A DNA stretch of 64,000 nt, taken from Luteolibacter arcticus (GTDB lineage: Bacteria > Verrucomicrobiota > Verrucomicrobiia > Verrucomicrobiales > Akkermansiaceae). How positions within the stretch are numbered: the stretch's first letter is position 1; the number at the start of each line of letters is the position of its first letter. The DNA is taken from assembly GCF_025950235.1 (NCBI RefSeq), contig NZ_JAPDDT010000001.1, positions 434,001-498,000 on the forward strand. The letters are read 5' to 3'. This document shows, one piece after another, positions 35,801 through 43,245 of this stretch. Made by a program: the position numbers and the translations under genes. A model generated the notes under the pieces. The model saw nothing but the letters and a program-made list of their open reading frames with translations, was not told the origin of the DNA and searched no databases.

Positions 35801-37724
35801 GGCCGATATTTCCGCCGGCTATCGTCATACGATCGCATTGAAGGAGGATGGAACGCTTTGGACCTGGGGGGATAATGACGAGGGGCAATTGGGAGACGGG
35901 ACGACCCAATACCATGATACTCCTTCGCAGGTGGGCACCGCCTCGGATTGGGAGCAAATTTCCGGCGGTGGCGATCACACGCTCGCGATCAAGAGCGACG
36001 GGAGCTTGTGGGCGTGGGGCGGACAGAGCCACGGCCAGTTGGGCGACGGCACCACGGATAGCCGTTGGAGTCCCGTGAGGATTGGGACGGACACGGACTG
36101 GCAGGCCATTTCGGCGGGCGGGCGGCATTCCGTCGCGATCAAGGAAGACGGCACGTTGTGGACATGGGGAAGCAACGGCGATGGCCAGCTTGGCGACGGA
36201 AGCGGGCTCCCGGAAGCGAGCCCGAAACAGCTCGGCTTGGAGACTTCATGGACGGCGGTCTCAGCGGGCAATGCCCATACCCTCGCGCTGCGCTCGGATG
36301 GATCGATGTGGGCGTGGGGGAGTAACCAGCTTGGCCAGTTGGGAGACGGGACCCTCGATCCGAAGAATAGTCCGGTGCAGGTCGGAACCGACTCCGACTG
36401 GGCCGGGATTGACGCGGGCAACTACCATTCGCTCGGGTGGAAAAGCGCTGGCTCCCTCTGGTCGTGGGGTAACAATCAGTATGGTCAACTGGGCGATGGG
36501 AACTGGACGAATTCCGAGACTTGGGTCAATTCCAGCGTTCCGGTGAGGGCTGGTGATACGGTCGCGTGGGCAATGGCCGTGACGGGCAGTGTGCATTCAG
36601 TCGGCTTGGGAGTGGACGGGTCCGTTTGGACCTGGGGCTACAATGGCGAGGGCGCCCTGGGCACTCCGCCCGCGGGACCGGTGCCGGAGCCACGCATGAT
36701 CTTGCCGGTGGCGCTGCTACAGCAGATCGATTTCCCGACGGTGACCATTCCCGGATTCGGGATGCCGATCCCGCTTGCGGCGACTGCGACAAGTGGTTTG
36801 CCGATTCGCTACGAGGTCAGCGGACCTGCCGTGATCCACGGCAGCCTTCTCACGATCACTGGTCCCGGTGATATGGAGGTGAGAGCCTGGCAGGATGGGG
36901 ATGCGACTTGGCTGGCCGCGGATCCGGTGGTCGCGACCCTAGTCCCTGGCGAGCCCGACATCGTGATCGAGTCCGATGGCGGTCCGCTTTCCAGTGCCGA
37001 CATCGTGACCTTCGGCGAGGTGGCCACCGGCTCTGAGCTGGTCCGCGAATTCACGATCGCAAATCCAGGGACGGCTCCGCTCAATGGCATCGCGATCACC
37101 ATCTCCGGTGTCGATGCCGAGGCATTTTCGATTGTCGGGACACCGTCTCCCGATCTCGCCATCTCCGCGTCCGCTGCTTTCTCCATCGCTTTCTCGCCAT
37201 CGTCAGATGGTGAGAAACAGGCGGTCCTTGAAATTGCCAGCAGCGACCCCGACGAAGGCACATTTTTCCTTCAGCTCACGGGCACGGCGCGGCCGGCCGA
37301 GCAGATCTTCGATTCGTGGAGTGAGGGCAACGACCTCGCCGGTGACGACGCTTTGCCGGACGCGGTCCCATTCGGCGACGGCGTGTCGAACCTGCTGAAA
37401 TACGCCTTCAACATGAACGGCAGCGGGCCCGATGTCAGCGTGCTGGTTCCCGGTGGCGGCACCTCCGGCTTGCCTTCCTTTGTCTTCGACGAAGGCGGCG
37501 CGGAGACGGTGTTGCGTCTCGAGTTCCTGAGGCGCAGGGGTAGCGGCCTCATCTACACGCCAAAGGTTTCCGCCACGCTGGAGCCCGGTTCCTTCGTTCC
37601 CATGTCTGGAGATGTGGTCGTGGTGCCGATCGACGAGCATTGGGAACGCGTCCTGGTGGAAGAGCCCCGGGATTTTTCTTCGCTTCCCACCGGTTTCGGG
37701 ATCGTCGAGGTGAGTTTGCCTTAA
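29823..37724 (+). CDS. Giant secreted repeat protein: delta-60, HYDIN-like and RCC1 modules
   Basis: A 2633-residue protein with a signal peptide (LMVLCTTSLFAVPG). Residues ~33-396 are delta-60 (DUF5122-type) propeller repeats with ADGKILLGG and ADGTLDxGF words. HYDIN/choice-of-anchor-D-like Ig modules lie at ~494-606, 610-716, 1647-1761 and 2378-2490. RCC1-type repeats (DGTLWAWGxNxxGQLGDGT) occupy ~902-1553 and ~1940-2286. GGDGNDLVL-type linkers and GLPVxYE modules recur, so the Ig-linker-RCC1 order is duplicated. The C terminus has the DGVSNLLKYAF word seen on Verrucomicrobial exported proteins, but I see no PEP-CTERM anchor or autotransporter barrel. Likely surface or extracellular, binding partner unknown. 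Single intact frame. Confidence 0.85.
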   Translation: MSSLRWFVSVLMVLCTTSLFAVPGDPDGLDANVTGTTVQVAVTQADGKILLGGNFSSVHGVARSHIARLNADGTLDAGFDPKANDEVRCIALQDDGKILIGGTFTTLQPNGAEAPVARSRFARLNPDGSLDTSLSAGVNGAVLALCLQADGKLLLGGAFTNFQPHSAAAFTQRFRIARMNVDGTLDSGFDPKANSGEVRSIVVQPDKKVLLAGTFTQLQPNGGSSVNRSRIARVNEAGTVDSAFNPSANSVVDVIALQADGSILLGGAFTQVGSLSRSFVARINSAGSGDSTFNPRPDARVYGIAVQADQRIVIGGVFTTLQPVGATIPVSRGRVAMLLANGTLAPGFDPATDGPVYGVSHQSEGKVLVSGAFGALQSNGAASPVTRLRLARVENASATSAIMASSPSRVWWSRGSAAPDAGRVAFDLSEDGGETWSKVADASRIGSTANWEALGLTLPSSGMIRARGTTTGGLSNASQGMVVQMSPFSLIPDIRIEHPDGSLLTAGSSIPFGDYEPGSNVREVIVRNTGNQQLDGLGITMGGDDAALFQASGLPAGGIAPGGMATVSVTFQPVAEGTAEATMTIVSDDPDEGSIELLLTGSAEGPDLVVETPPGTVFESGSTLDLGEVQLGARVSATVRLRNDGDFPLTGIGALLDGANAAEFDHGALPSLLEPGAEATFELTFSPMGTGEREATLHISSNDASTPDFGLILDGSGGDTVTASFDALSDVILSLPAFDATGLTLGPLALGFSPVAGTQLRIVDNTGPDPITGTFANLAEGATVTANFGGHTISFTASYTGGDGNDLVLTAATSGGQFILFPEIPAKTISSVPFALAATAYSGLPVTYEIVAGAGIATLAADTVTLAGTTGTVTVRASQGGGNGFDPAEAVYRSFTVMEAKFVAISTFWDFGLALRSDGSLWAWGSNEHGQLADGTTDPQDRLVRIGTQTDWAKIAAGGHHAVAIKTDGTLWLWGMGGYDAEDDGLDPPYLEPVQVGSDSDWSEASGAYGYAETTFLIKEDGTLWILDTNSLAAGNMDEAPEQVGSSAGWVAVSSGDNYHLALKEDGTLWAMGSNDSGQLGDGTTTMKPNLVQVGSDDDWAKISTGYNHSLGIKEDGSLWAWGANDDGKLGDGTETFRASPVRIGDDTDWSSVSGAFNDTFATKADGTLWAWGLNEYGTHGDGTREARLVPTRVGDRSDWTAVDGNYYHTVGLTADGALWFWGQYEDEGVIHPPDWSRHETLSPVTGGSYFPVKSAASGVFHTLIVGRDGTLRATGKNGEGQLGDGTTHDRSEPVAIGSGGGWSRVNTGYWAGSFGVKDDGTLWEWGNFFNGDHHITPDQIGTESDWSVIAANWGNGTIALKTDGTLWRWPDGGDELQPLGEDADWAAVATTNGWPLAHHYALKQDGTLWSWSWPPFAFSPEQVGTDHDWAKIVTSGWTLLALKADGTLWEWSQSAGGQLVQVGGDDWVDIASTPINYVGLKRDGSLWAWGNNEYGQLGDGTTVDRLAPQRIGTSNAWQSLVPSQGYGSILAIARDESLWGIGWNGDGKLGAAGRKSYVPDRRIPGQAAQTVSLTPLPAPVLGIPFTVSATVTSGLPVRFGVSGPATIEGDQVTVTGQGSVSVVAWQEGDANWLAAEPIYQTVALPAPYIRVERSPFNPLASGAAVELGVVVMGSALREAFMIRNLGEEELEGISLSFAGEDAALFSVSTAPAPSIPAGGSTLFRVRVAPDSPGIKSARVEIASNDPEVNPFVIHLTGSGKDTIEAEFVWPTDIVVSTDIFTATGVRLDTLVLGFSPTAGDRLTLVESTGVEPISGILDGLPEGAVVSASHGGLNHDFTVTYQGGDGNDLVLVFAGSRPILAVDRISPKDVGHPPFQLPNLEIAGIPVIYEVVAGGSLASLAGRTVSLSGNTGGVTIRVSWPGAGDLLPAVDQYLTFPVFVAFEKVAARRERSHALRNDGTLWSWGDNMEGELGDGSGVDQHAPVQIGGSSDWADISAGYRHTIALKEDGTLWTWGDNDEGQLGDGTTQYHDTPSQVGTASDWEQISGGGDHTLAIKSDGSLWAWGGQSHGQLGDGTTDSRWSPVRIGTDTDWQAISAGGRHSVAIKEDGTLWTWGSNGDGQLGDGSGLPEASPKQLGLETSWTAVSAGNAHTLALRSDGSMWAWGSNQLGQLGDGTLDPKNSPVQVGTDSDWAGIDAGNYHSLGWKSAGSLWSWGNNQYGQLGDGNWTNSETWVNSSVPVRAGDTVAWAMAVTGSVHSVGLGVDGSVWTWGYNGEGALGTPPAGPVPEPRMILPVALLQQIDFPTVTIPGFGMPIPLAATATSGLPIRYEVSGPAVIHGSLLTITGPGDMEVRAWQDGDATWLAADPVVATLVPGEPDIVIESDGGPLSSADIVTFGEVATGSELVREFTIANPGTAPLNGIAITISGVDAEAFSIVGTPSPDLAISASAAFSIAFSPSSDGEKQAVLEIASSDPDEGTFFLQLTGTARPAEQIFDSWSEGNDLAGDDALPDAVPFGDGVSNLLKYAFNMNGSGPDVSVLVPGGGTSGLPSFVFDEGGAETVLRLEFLRRRGSGLIYTPKVSATLEPGSFVPMSGDVVVVPIDEHWERVLVEEPRDFSSLPTGFGIVEVSLP

Positions 37725-38019
37725 CGGAAATGCCAGGCGTGCGCCGGTTGGTCAGCTTGTCGCGCGGGTCGCTTCGGGATGTCGCGGCGGTGGTCAGGCT
37801 TGTCGCGGTGTGGGATTCATCGACGAAAGGATTCGCATTGGAAATCAACGGATTGCGAGTTCGATCGGCGCTGGCATCACGCCTGCAATCTTAGAGTCGC
37901 AATTGGAATTCACCGCCGGAGTGCGGCGGGGGTCCCAAGTGCCGGAAGCAAGCGGGGAAGACGGGCCCGGTGCTTTCGCCAACGATAGCAACGATCCGTC
38001 TGCAACCTACCTACTGATC
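37725..38019. other. Intergenic region before hsp20
   Basis: 295 bases without a convincing gene. The hsp20 frame stays open to a GTG at 37810, but the extra 70 residues have no small-heat-shock character. I looked for a CIRCE element (TTAGCACTC-N9-GAGTGCTAA) and did not find one, and see no other recognisable operator. Confidence 0.4.
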
Positions 38020-38463
38020 ATGACTGTTTTGAGACACTGGAATTCCCTTCGCGATATTCAAGAACTGCAGAACCGCGTCTTCAACGCCTTGGGCACTGGC
38101 TCTGGCGGACAGTGCGAATCCCGCGCCGTCGCCGAGTGGGTGCCGGTCGTCGACATCCTCGAGGATGAGAAGGAATACCTCATCAAAGCCGAGCTGCCCG
38201 GGGTGACCCGCGAGAACGTCCAGGTGACGGTCGAGAAGGGCCGCCTTGCGATCAAGGGCGAGCGCCCTTTCGAAAAGGAAGAGGACGGCAGGAAATACCA
38301 TCGCGTCGAACGCTCGTCCGGGACTTTCCTGCGCAGTTTCAACCTGCCGGAGAATGCCGATGCCGAGAAGGTCGAGGCGGAGTTCAAGGACGGCGTCTTG
38401 TTCGTCCACCTGCCGAAGCAAGAGAAGGCCAAGCCGCGCGAGATCGAGGTGAAGGTGAACTGA
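38020..38463 (+). CDS. Small heat shock protein, Hsp20 family
   Basis: A 147-residue alpha-crystallin-domain chaperone from the ATG at 38020. The domain covers ~40-140: WVPVVDILEDEKEYLIKAEL, GVTRENVQVTVEKGRLAIKG, then the conserved FxRSFNLPEN and the C-terminal GVLFVHLPK. It binds unfolding proteins without ATP. The C-terminal I-x-I anchoring motif appears as IEVKV. Followed by a strong hairpin terminator, so it is probably monocistronic. Confidence 0.92.
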   Translation: MTVLRHWNSLRDIQELQNRVFNALGTGSGGQCESRAVAEWVPVVDILEDEKEYLIKAELPGVTRENVQVTVEKGRLAIKGERPFEKEEDGRKYHRVERSSGTFLRSFNLPENADAEKVEAEFKDGVLFVHLPKQEKAKPREIEVKVN

Positions 38464-38496
38464 CCTTCGCAACTTAGGATTCGGTGGATTCTTTCA

Positions 38497-38540
38497 GGGG
38501 CGGGTAGCAGGGCTTTTCATGGGGCCCTGCTGCCTGCCCC
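38497..38540 (+). terminator. Hairpin terminator after hsp20
   Basis: A 17-bp stem (38497-38513 with 38524-38540, two G-U pairs, otherwise perfect) with a 10-base loop, followed shortly by a TTTT tract. Strong intrinsic-terminator candidate. Confidence 0.75.
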
Positions 38541-38632
38541 GCTTCGTTTTGCGGAATGGCGCAACCATGGGTGGGGCCGGCAGGTTTCACCTTGATCCCC
38601 GCCCGATCCGGGCAAGGGTCAGCCTTTGAGCC

Positions 38633-39109
38633 ATGGCAACGATTTCCCGTCTTCACATCAATGGTCGCGACGTCCCGCTGCAAGCGGATGGCGAGCGGCA
38701 GTTGCTCGCCATCCTGCGGGATGAACTCGGCCTGACCGGTTGCAAGGCCGGTTGCGGCGAGGGCCAGTGCGGCGCCTGCACGGTGCTGGTCGATGGAAAG
38801 CCGGTCCGCTCCTGCATCACTGACGTCGGGAGTGTGGCGGAGCGCAAGATCCGCACCATCGAGGGACTCGCGGAGAAAGAGGATGCGCTGCATCCCGTCC
38901 AGCAGGCCTTCCTCGATGCCGATGCCCTCCAGTGCGGGTATTGCACCTGCGGGATGATCCTGTCGGCGGTCGCTCTGTTAGAGAAGCATCCGAAGCCGAC
39001 CGAGGCACAGTTCCTTGAAGCGATGGATGGCAACATTTGCCGCTGTGGGGTTTACAACCGCATCCGCGATGCCGTGAAGCGAGCCTCTGAAACCCTGGCT
39101 ACCCGATGA
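38633..39109 (+). CDS. [2Fe-2S] subunit of a molybdenum hydroxylase (IorA-like)
   Basis: A 158-residue xanthine-oxidase-family small subunit. A plant-ferredoxin-type cluster site (GCKAGCGEGQCGACTV) is at ~37-52, and the second cluster site (QCGYCTCGM, then ICRCGVY) is at ~100-140. It passes electrons from the molybdenum centre. Its stop overlaps the start of the large subunit (ATGA). It has no signal peptide of its own, so co-export with the Tat-tagged large subunit is likely. Confidence 0.92.
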   Translation: MATISRLHINGRDVPLQADGERQLLAILRDELGLTGCKAGCGEGQCGACTVLVDGKPVRSCITDVGSVAERKIRTIEGLAEKEDALHPVQQAFLDADALQCGYCTCGMILSAVALLEKHPKPTEAQFLEAMDGNICRCGVYNRIRDAVKRASETLATR

Positions 39110-41172
39110 ACGACACCGACACCGCAATGCTCGCTTTCAACCGCCGCCGGTTCTTCCAGATCCTCGGCGGCGGGATCCTCGCCGTTTATCTCAGCGATCC
39201 GCTGTCGGCGCAGGAAAGGCGCGGCAGACGTGGCGGGGGACCGCGACCGATGGAGGTGTCGGCCTGGATCCACATCGGGGAAGATGGCACGGTGCAGGTT
39301 TTCACCGGCAAGACGGAGGTCGGGCAGAACATCCGCACCTCGCTGGCCCAAGCAGTGGCGGAAGAACTGGAAGTGCCGGTTTCCTCGATCCGGATGATCA
39401 TGGCCGACACCGATCTGGTGCCGTTCGACGCCGGCACCTTCGGCAGTCGCAGCACGCCGGACATGGCGCTGCATTTGAGGAAGGCAGCCGCCGCAGCGCG
39501 GGAAGCGCTGATCGATTTGGCGGTCAAGCAGTGGGGCATGACCGACCGGCATGTGGTGGCGAGGGACGGGAAGGTGCTTCATCAACCGTTGGGAAAGCCG
39601 CCCTTGTTTCCGCCAGTGAGCTATTCCGAGCTGATGAAGGGCCAGAAGCTGTTAGCCACGGTCACGGACAACGTGAAGCTCAGGCCCGCCAGTGACTGGA
39701 AAGTCGCTGGCACCTCTGTTCCGAAGGTCGATGGCCGGGACTTTGTCACCGGCAAGCACGACTACACCAGCGACCTGAGCGTTCCCGGCATGGGATACGG
39801 CAAGGTCCTGCGGCCACCGCGTTACGGGGCGAAATTGAAGACCCTCGACGATTCCGCGGCGAAGGCGATGGAAGGCGTGACCGTGGTGCGGGATGGCGAC
39901 TTCGTGGGGGTGGTGGCTCCATCTTCCTGGGCGGCGGAGAAGGCCCTTGCGGCTCTCAAGGCGGAGTGGGACGGCGGCGAAGGTCCTTCTAACAAGGAGC
40001 TGTTTTCCATCCTCAAGAACGACATCGACCGCGGCGATGCGGGCCGTGCAGTGGATGAGGCATTAAAGTCCGCCGCGCATCGCGTCGAGCAGACCTACAC
40101 CGTCCAGTTCATCGCTCACGCCCCGCTCGAACCTCGCGCGGGCGTGGCGGAGTGGAAGGACGGGAAAGTCACCGCATGGACCGGGACGCAGCGGCCCTTC
40201 GGCGTGAAGGACGAATTGATGCAGGCCTTCTCCCTGCCGGGTGACAAGGCGCGGGTGATCGTGCCCGACACCGGCTCTGGCTACGGTGGCAAGCACAGCG
40301 GCGAGGCTGCGGTTGAGGCGGCACGGCTCGCCAAGGTCGCGGGCAAGCCGGTGAAGCTCGTGTGGACGCGTGAGGAGGAATTCATCTGGGCGTATTTCCG
40401 CCCGGCTGGCGTGATCGAGGTGAAGGCTGGCATCGATGGCGAGGGCGAGCTGCTTGCCTGGGACTTTCACAATCACAACTCCGGCGGTGCGGCGATCGAG
40501 ACGCCCTATGACGTGCCCGCGAAAAATGTCCGCAGCCACGGCAGCAAGTCGCCCTTGCGGCAAGGGTCCTACCGCGGGCTCGCGGCGGCGGCGAATGGCT
40601 TCGCCCGCGAATCCGTGATGGATGAACTCGCCGCGGCGGCCGGCATCGATCCGCTGGAATTCCGTCTCAAGAATCTCAGGAACGAGCGGTTGCGCGCGGT
40701 TTTGGAAGCGGCTGCCGCGAGCTTCGGCTGGAAGGATCGCAAGGGGCATTGTGGGATCGCCTGCGGCATCGACAAGGGCGGCTACATCGCCAATTGCGTG
40801 GAGGTGGAAGTGAAGGGCAAGGAGGTGAAGGTCGTCCGCATCGTCGCCGCCTTCGAGTGCGGCGCGGTGGTCAACCCGGTGCATCTCAAGAACCAGATCG
40901 AGGGCAGCATCGTCATGGGGCTGGGCGGCGCGTTGTTCGAGGCGATCCAGTTTGGCGGCGGGAAGATCCTGAACCCCGCGTTTTCCACCTATCGCGTGCC
41001 TCGTTTCTCCGACGTCCCGCCGATCGAGATCGTGCTGGTGAATCGGAAGGATTTGCCCTCGGCCGGGGCAGGGGAGTGCCCGATCATGGCCATCGCCCCG
41101 GCAATCGGCAGTGCGGTCTTTGCCGCAACTGGCAAACGGCCGCGGGCGATGCCGATGCTGCCGGAAATGTAG
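39106..41172 (+). CDS. Molybdopterin-binding subunit of a molybdenum hydroxylase, Tat-exported (IorB-like)
   Basis: A 688-residue large subunit resembling isoquinoline 1-oxidoreductase/aldehyde dehydrogenase beta chains. A twin-arginine signal (FNRRRFFQILGGGILAVYL) is at ~11-30. The molybdopterin-cytosine-dinucleotide fold includes a GSGYGGKHSGEAA loop (~386), and the catalytic Glu sits in SAGAGECPIMA near 660. No FAD subunit gene is adjacent, so electrons probably leave to a periplasmic cytochrome or azurin-like acceptor. Substrate (aldehyde or N-heterocycle) cannot be told. No cofactor-maturation gene (XdhC/CoxF type) is visible nearby. Confidence 0.88.
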   Translation: MNDTDTAMLAFNRRRFFQILGGGILAVYLSDPLSAQERRGRRGGGPRPMEVSAWIHIGEDGTVQVFTGKTEVGQNIRTSLAQAVAEELEVPVSSIRMIMADTDLVPFDAGTFGSRSTPDMALHLRKAAAAAREALIDLAVKQWGMTDRHVVARDGKVLHQPLGKPPLFPPVSYSELMKGQKLLATVTDNVKLRPASDWKVAGTSVPKVDGRDFVTGKHDYTSDLSVPGMGYGKVLRPPRYGAKLKTLDDSAAKAMEGVTVVRDGDFVGVVAPSSWAAEKALAALKAEWDGGEGPSNKELFSILKNDIDRGDAGRAVDEALKSAAHRVEQTYTVQFIAHAPLEPRAGVAEWKDGKVTAWTGTQRPFGVKDELMQAFSLPGDKARVIVPDTGSGYGGKHSGEAAVEAARLAKVAGKPVKLVWTREEEFIWAYFRPAGVIEVKAGIDGEGELLAWDFHNHNSGGAAIETPYDVPAKNVRSHGSKSPLRQGSYRGLAAAANGFARESVMDELAAAAGIDPLEFRLKNLRNERLRAVLEAAAASFGWKDRKGHCGIACGIDKGGYIANCVEVEVKGKEVKVVRIVAAFECGAVVNPVHLKNQIEGSIVMGLGGALFEAIQFGGGKILNPAFSTYRVPRFSDVPPIEIVLVNRKDLPSAGAGECPIMAIAPAIGSAVFAATGKRPRAMPMLPEM

Positions 41173-41306
41173 CGTCGGTCTGCGACCGTCGGAAACTGGC
41201 GGCAACAAGCCGCATCGTGAGACTTTCGAATCGTATCTCCCGAATTGCACCCACAGGGATGCGGCCCGTGCCGTTTAAGTGCGACGGTCATAGACACGCC
41301 GCTACA
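41169..41306. repeat. Inverted pair of REP-like palindromic sequences
   Basis: A ~28-base sequence GTAGCGTCGGTCTGCGACCG... starts at 41169 (sharing the stop codon of the large subunit). A related copy on the opposite strand lies at ~41275-41306 (TGTAGCGGCGTGTCTATGACCG...). Each contains an internal palindrome (CGGT-CTGCG-ACCG in the first). The head-to-head arrangement resembles a REP doublet/REPIN. The rest of the 226-base gap up to yebC holds nothing else I can identify. Confidence 0.5.
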
Positions 41307-41398
41307 AACGAGAGGCCGGAACTCCGTCGCAAGCCCGGGCTTGCCCGATTCCGCCGATCCGCTTCAATCCCGCCCAGCCAAGAAATTCTCCAAGTATT

Positions 41399-42109
41399 AT
41401 GGGACGCGCCTTCGAATGCCGACGCCGAGCCAAGGAAGCCCGCTGGGACACCATGTCCCGCGTTTTCCCCAAGCTCGCCAAATCCATCACTATGGCTGCG
41501 AAGAACGGCGGCCCGGACCCGGCAGCCAATGCTCCGCTGCGCCTCGCCATCGCCAATGCGAAGGGCCAGAACCTGCCGAAGGACAAGATCGACGCCGCCA
41601 TCAAGCGCGCCGCCGGCAAGGACGCCGCGGACATCGTGGAAGTTGCCTACGAGGGCAAGGGCCCTCACGGCTCGCTCTTCTACATCGAGTGCGCCACCGA
41701 CAACACCAACCGCTCGGTGGTCAACATGAAGACCATCTTCAACAAGAACGGCGGACAGATCGTGAACAGCGGCCAGCTCGACTTCATGTTCACCCGCAAG
41801 GCCGTGGTGGAGTTCGAAGTGACGCCGGAGATGAACCTCGAAGAGATCGAAATGGAACTCATCGATGGCGGCTTGGAAGAGCTTGCATTGGAAGACGGCA
41901 TCGCCCGCGCCATTGGCGAATACGCCAGTTTCGCCGATCTCACGGCTGCGGTGGAAAAGCTCGGCATCACCACCAAGAAGGCCAGCTTGGAGCGCATCCC
42001 GACCCAGCCGATCGAGCTCACCGAGGAGCAGATGGCCGAGGTGGAAGTGATCCTTGAGAAGATCGAAGACGATGACGACGTGCAGGTCGTCTTCACCAAT
42101 CTCGCCTGA
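41399..42109 (+). CDS. YebC/PmpR-family regulator
   Basis: A 236-residue YebC-family protein. It begins MGRAFECRRRAKEARWD (family: MxGHSKWxxIKxxK), and the body includes PKLAKSITMAAKNGGPDP, ALRLAIANAKGQNLPKD-type sequence, the GPHGSLFYIECATDN motif and the acidic C-terminal domain ending DDDVQVVFTNL. Family members are transcriptional regulators (PmpR) or, for some homologues, ease translation of proline-rich stretches. First gene of a tight run with glycerate kinase (13-base gap) and fabD. Confidence 0.93.
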   Translation: MGRAFECRRRAKEARWDTMSRVFPKLAKSITMAAKNGGPDPAANAPLRLAIANAKGQNLPKDKIDAAIKRAAGKDAADIVEVAYEGKGPHGSLFYIECATDNTNRSVVNMKTIFNKNGGQIVNSGQLDFMFTRKAVVEFEVTPEMNLEEIEMELIDGGLEELALEDGIARAIGEYASFADLTAAVEKLGITTKKASLERIPTQPIELTEEQMAEVEVILEKIEDDDDVQVVFTNLA

Positions 42110-42122
42110 CCGATTTGCCGCG

Positions 42123-43232
42123 ATGCGCGTCCTGCTGGCCTGCGACAAATTCAAGGGATCGCTGGGCGCAGCGGAAGCTTGTGAAGCGATCCGCGCTGGC
42201 TTGCCGGAGGACTGGACCATCGACATCTGCCCCATCGCCGATGGCGGGGAAGGCTTCGTCGATGTCATGCTCGCGGGCAGCGGTGGGGAGCGGGTTTTCG
42301 CTCCGTGTGCCGATGCGCTGGGACGCCACGTTGAAGCGAGCTACGGCATTTATCGTAGCAATGGCGAGGTCGTGGCCGTGCTGGAGATGTCAGCCGCGAG
42401 TGGCCTCTGGAGAATTCCGGCAAAGGAGCGAAATCCCCGGCTCTCCAGCACCTTTGGCACCGGCCAACTGATGCGCCATGCCATCGAAGTGTCGGGCTCA
42501 TCCCGCCTGCTTGTTGGCATCGGCGGCAGTGCCACCAATGACGGCGGGGCCGGCATGGCGGCGGCGCTTGGGGTTCGTTTTCTCGATGAACGGGGCAGGG
42601 TGCTTGAGCCCGTGCCTGCGGATCTGGCCCGCCTCGGTGCCATCGATATTTCGGAGATAGTCTCCCTGCCGAAAGTCGTCGTCGCTTGTGATGTGGACAA
42701 TCCGCTTGCCGGTCCCCGTGGCGCGTCGGCGGTCTTTGGTCCCCAAAAGGGCGCCTCATCTGAAGACGTGGCCTTCCTCGATGCCGTGCTTTCGCAACTG
42801 GCCGCAATTTCCCGCGGAGAAGTCGAAGCAGCGACTCCCGGGGCAGGTGCCGCGGGAGGACTTGGCTTCGGTCTCATGCGCTTTGCGGGAGCCGAACTCG
42901 TCCCCGGCTTCGATCTGGTGGCGGAGGCGCTTGGAATGGCTGAGCGTTTGAAGGCGGCCGATCTCGTGGTTACCGGTGAGGGTTCGCTCGATGCCCAGAC
43001 GCTCGGTGGCAAAGGGCCCGCCGGGGTCGCCGCCATGGCCAAGGCAGCGGGGATCCCCGTGGTCGCCGTCGCGGGGCGGATCGAGGATGTAGCGCGCCCG
43101 TTGTTTGATGCCTGCCTCTCGCTGGAAAGCTTCGGCTTGCCGGTTGCGGAGTCGATTTCGCGCGCGCCGGAGCTGGTGACCCGCCTCGTCGCGGATCATG
43201 CAAGCTTGCTCCGCGGGTTGGCCGCCCGCTAG
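42123..43232 (+). CDS. Glycerate 2-kinase (GlxK/GarK family)
   Basis: A 369-residue glycerate kinase from the ATG at 42123. Family motifs are MRVLLACDKFKGSLGA at the N terminus, PIADGGEGFVD, the GIGGSATNDGGAGMAAALG loop (~140), GPQKGAS, and VTGEGSLDAQTLGGKGP near the C terminus. It phosphorylates D-glycerate to 2-phosphoglycerate, feeding glyoxylate or sugar-acid carbon into lower glycolysis. No glyoxylate-pathway gene is adjacent, so the source of glycerate here is unknown. Confidence 0.92.
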   Translation: MRVLLACDKFKGSLGAAEACEAIRAGLPEDWTIDICPIADGGEGFVDVMLAGSGGERVFAPCADALGRHVEASYGIYRSNGEVVAVLEMSAASGLWRIPAKERNPRLSSTFGTGQLMRHAIEVSGSSRLLVGIGGSATNDGGAGMAAALGVRFLDERGRVLEPVPADLARLGAIDISEIVSLPKVVVACDVDNPLAGPRGASAVFGPQKGASSEDVAFLDAVLSQLAAISRGEVEAATPGAGAAGGLGFGLMRFAGAELVPGFDLVAEALGMAERLKAADLVVTGEGSLDAQTLGGKGPAGVAAMAKAAGIPVVAVAGRIEDVARPLFDACLSLESFGLPVAESISRAPELVTRLVADHASLLRGLAAR

Positions 43233-43245
43233 GACAGGCGGCGAC

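Noticed and set aside
37810..38019. Longer Hsp20 starting at a GTG at 37810
   Set aside because: The added 70 residues do not resemble small heat shock proteins and the ATG at 38020 gives the normal length.
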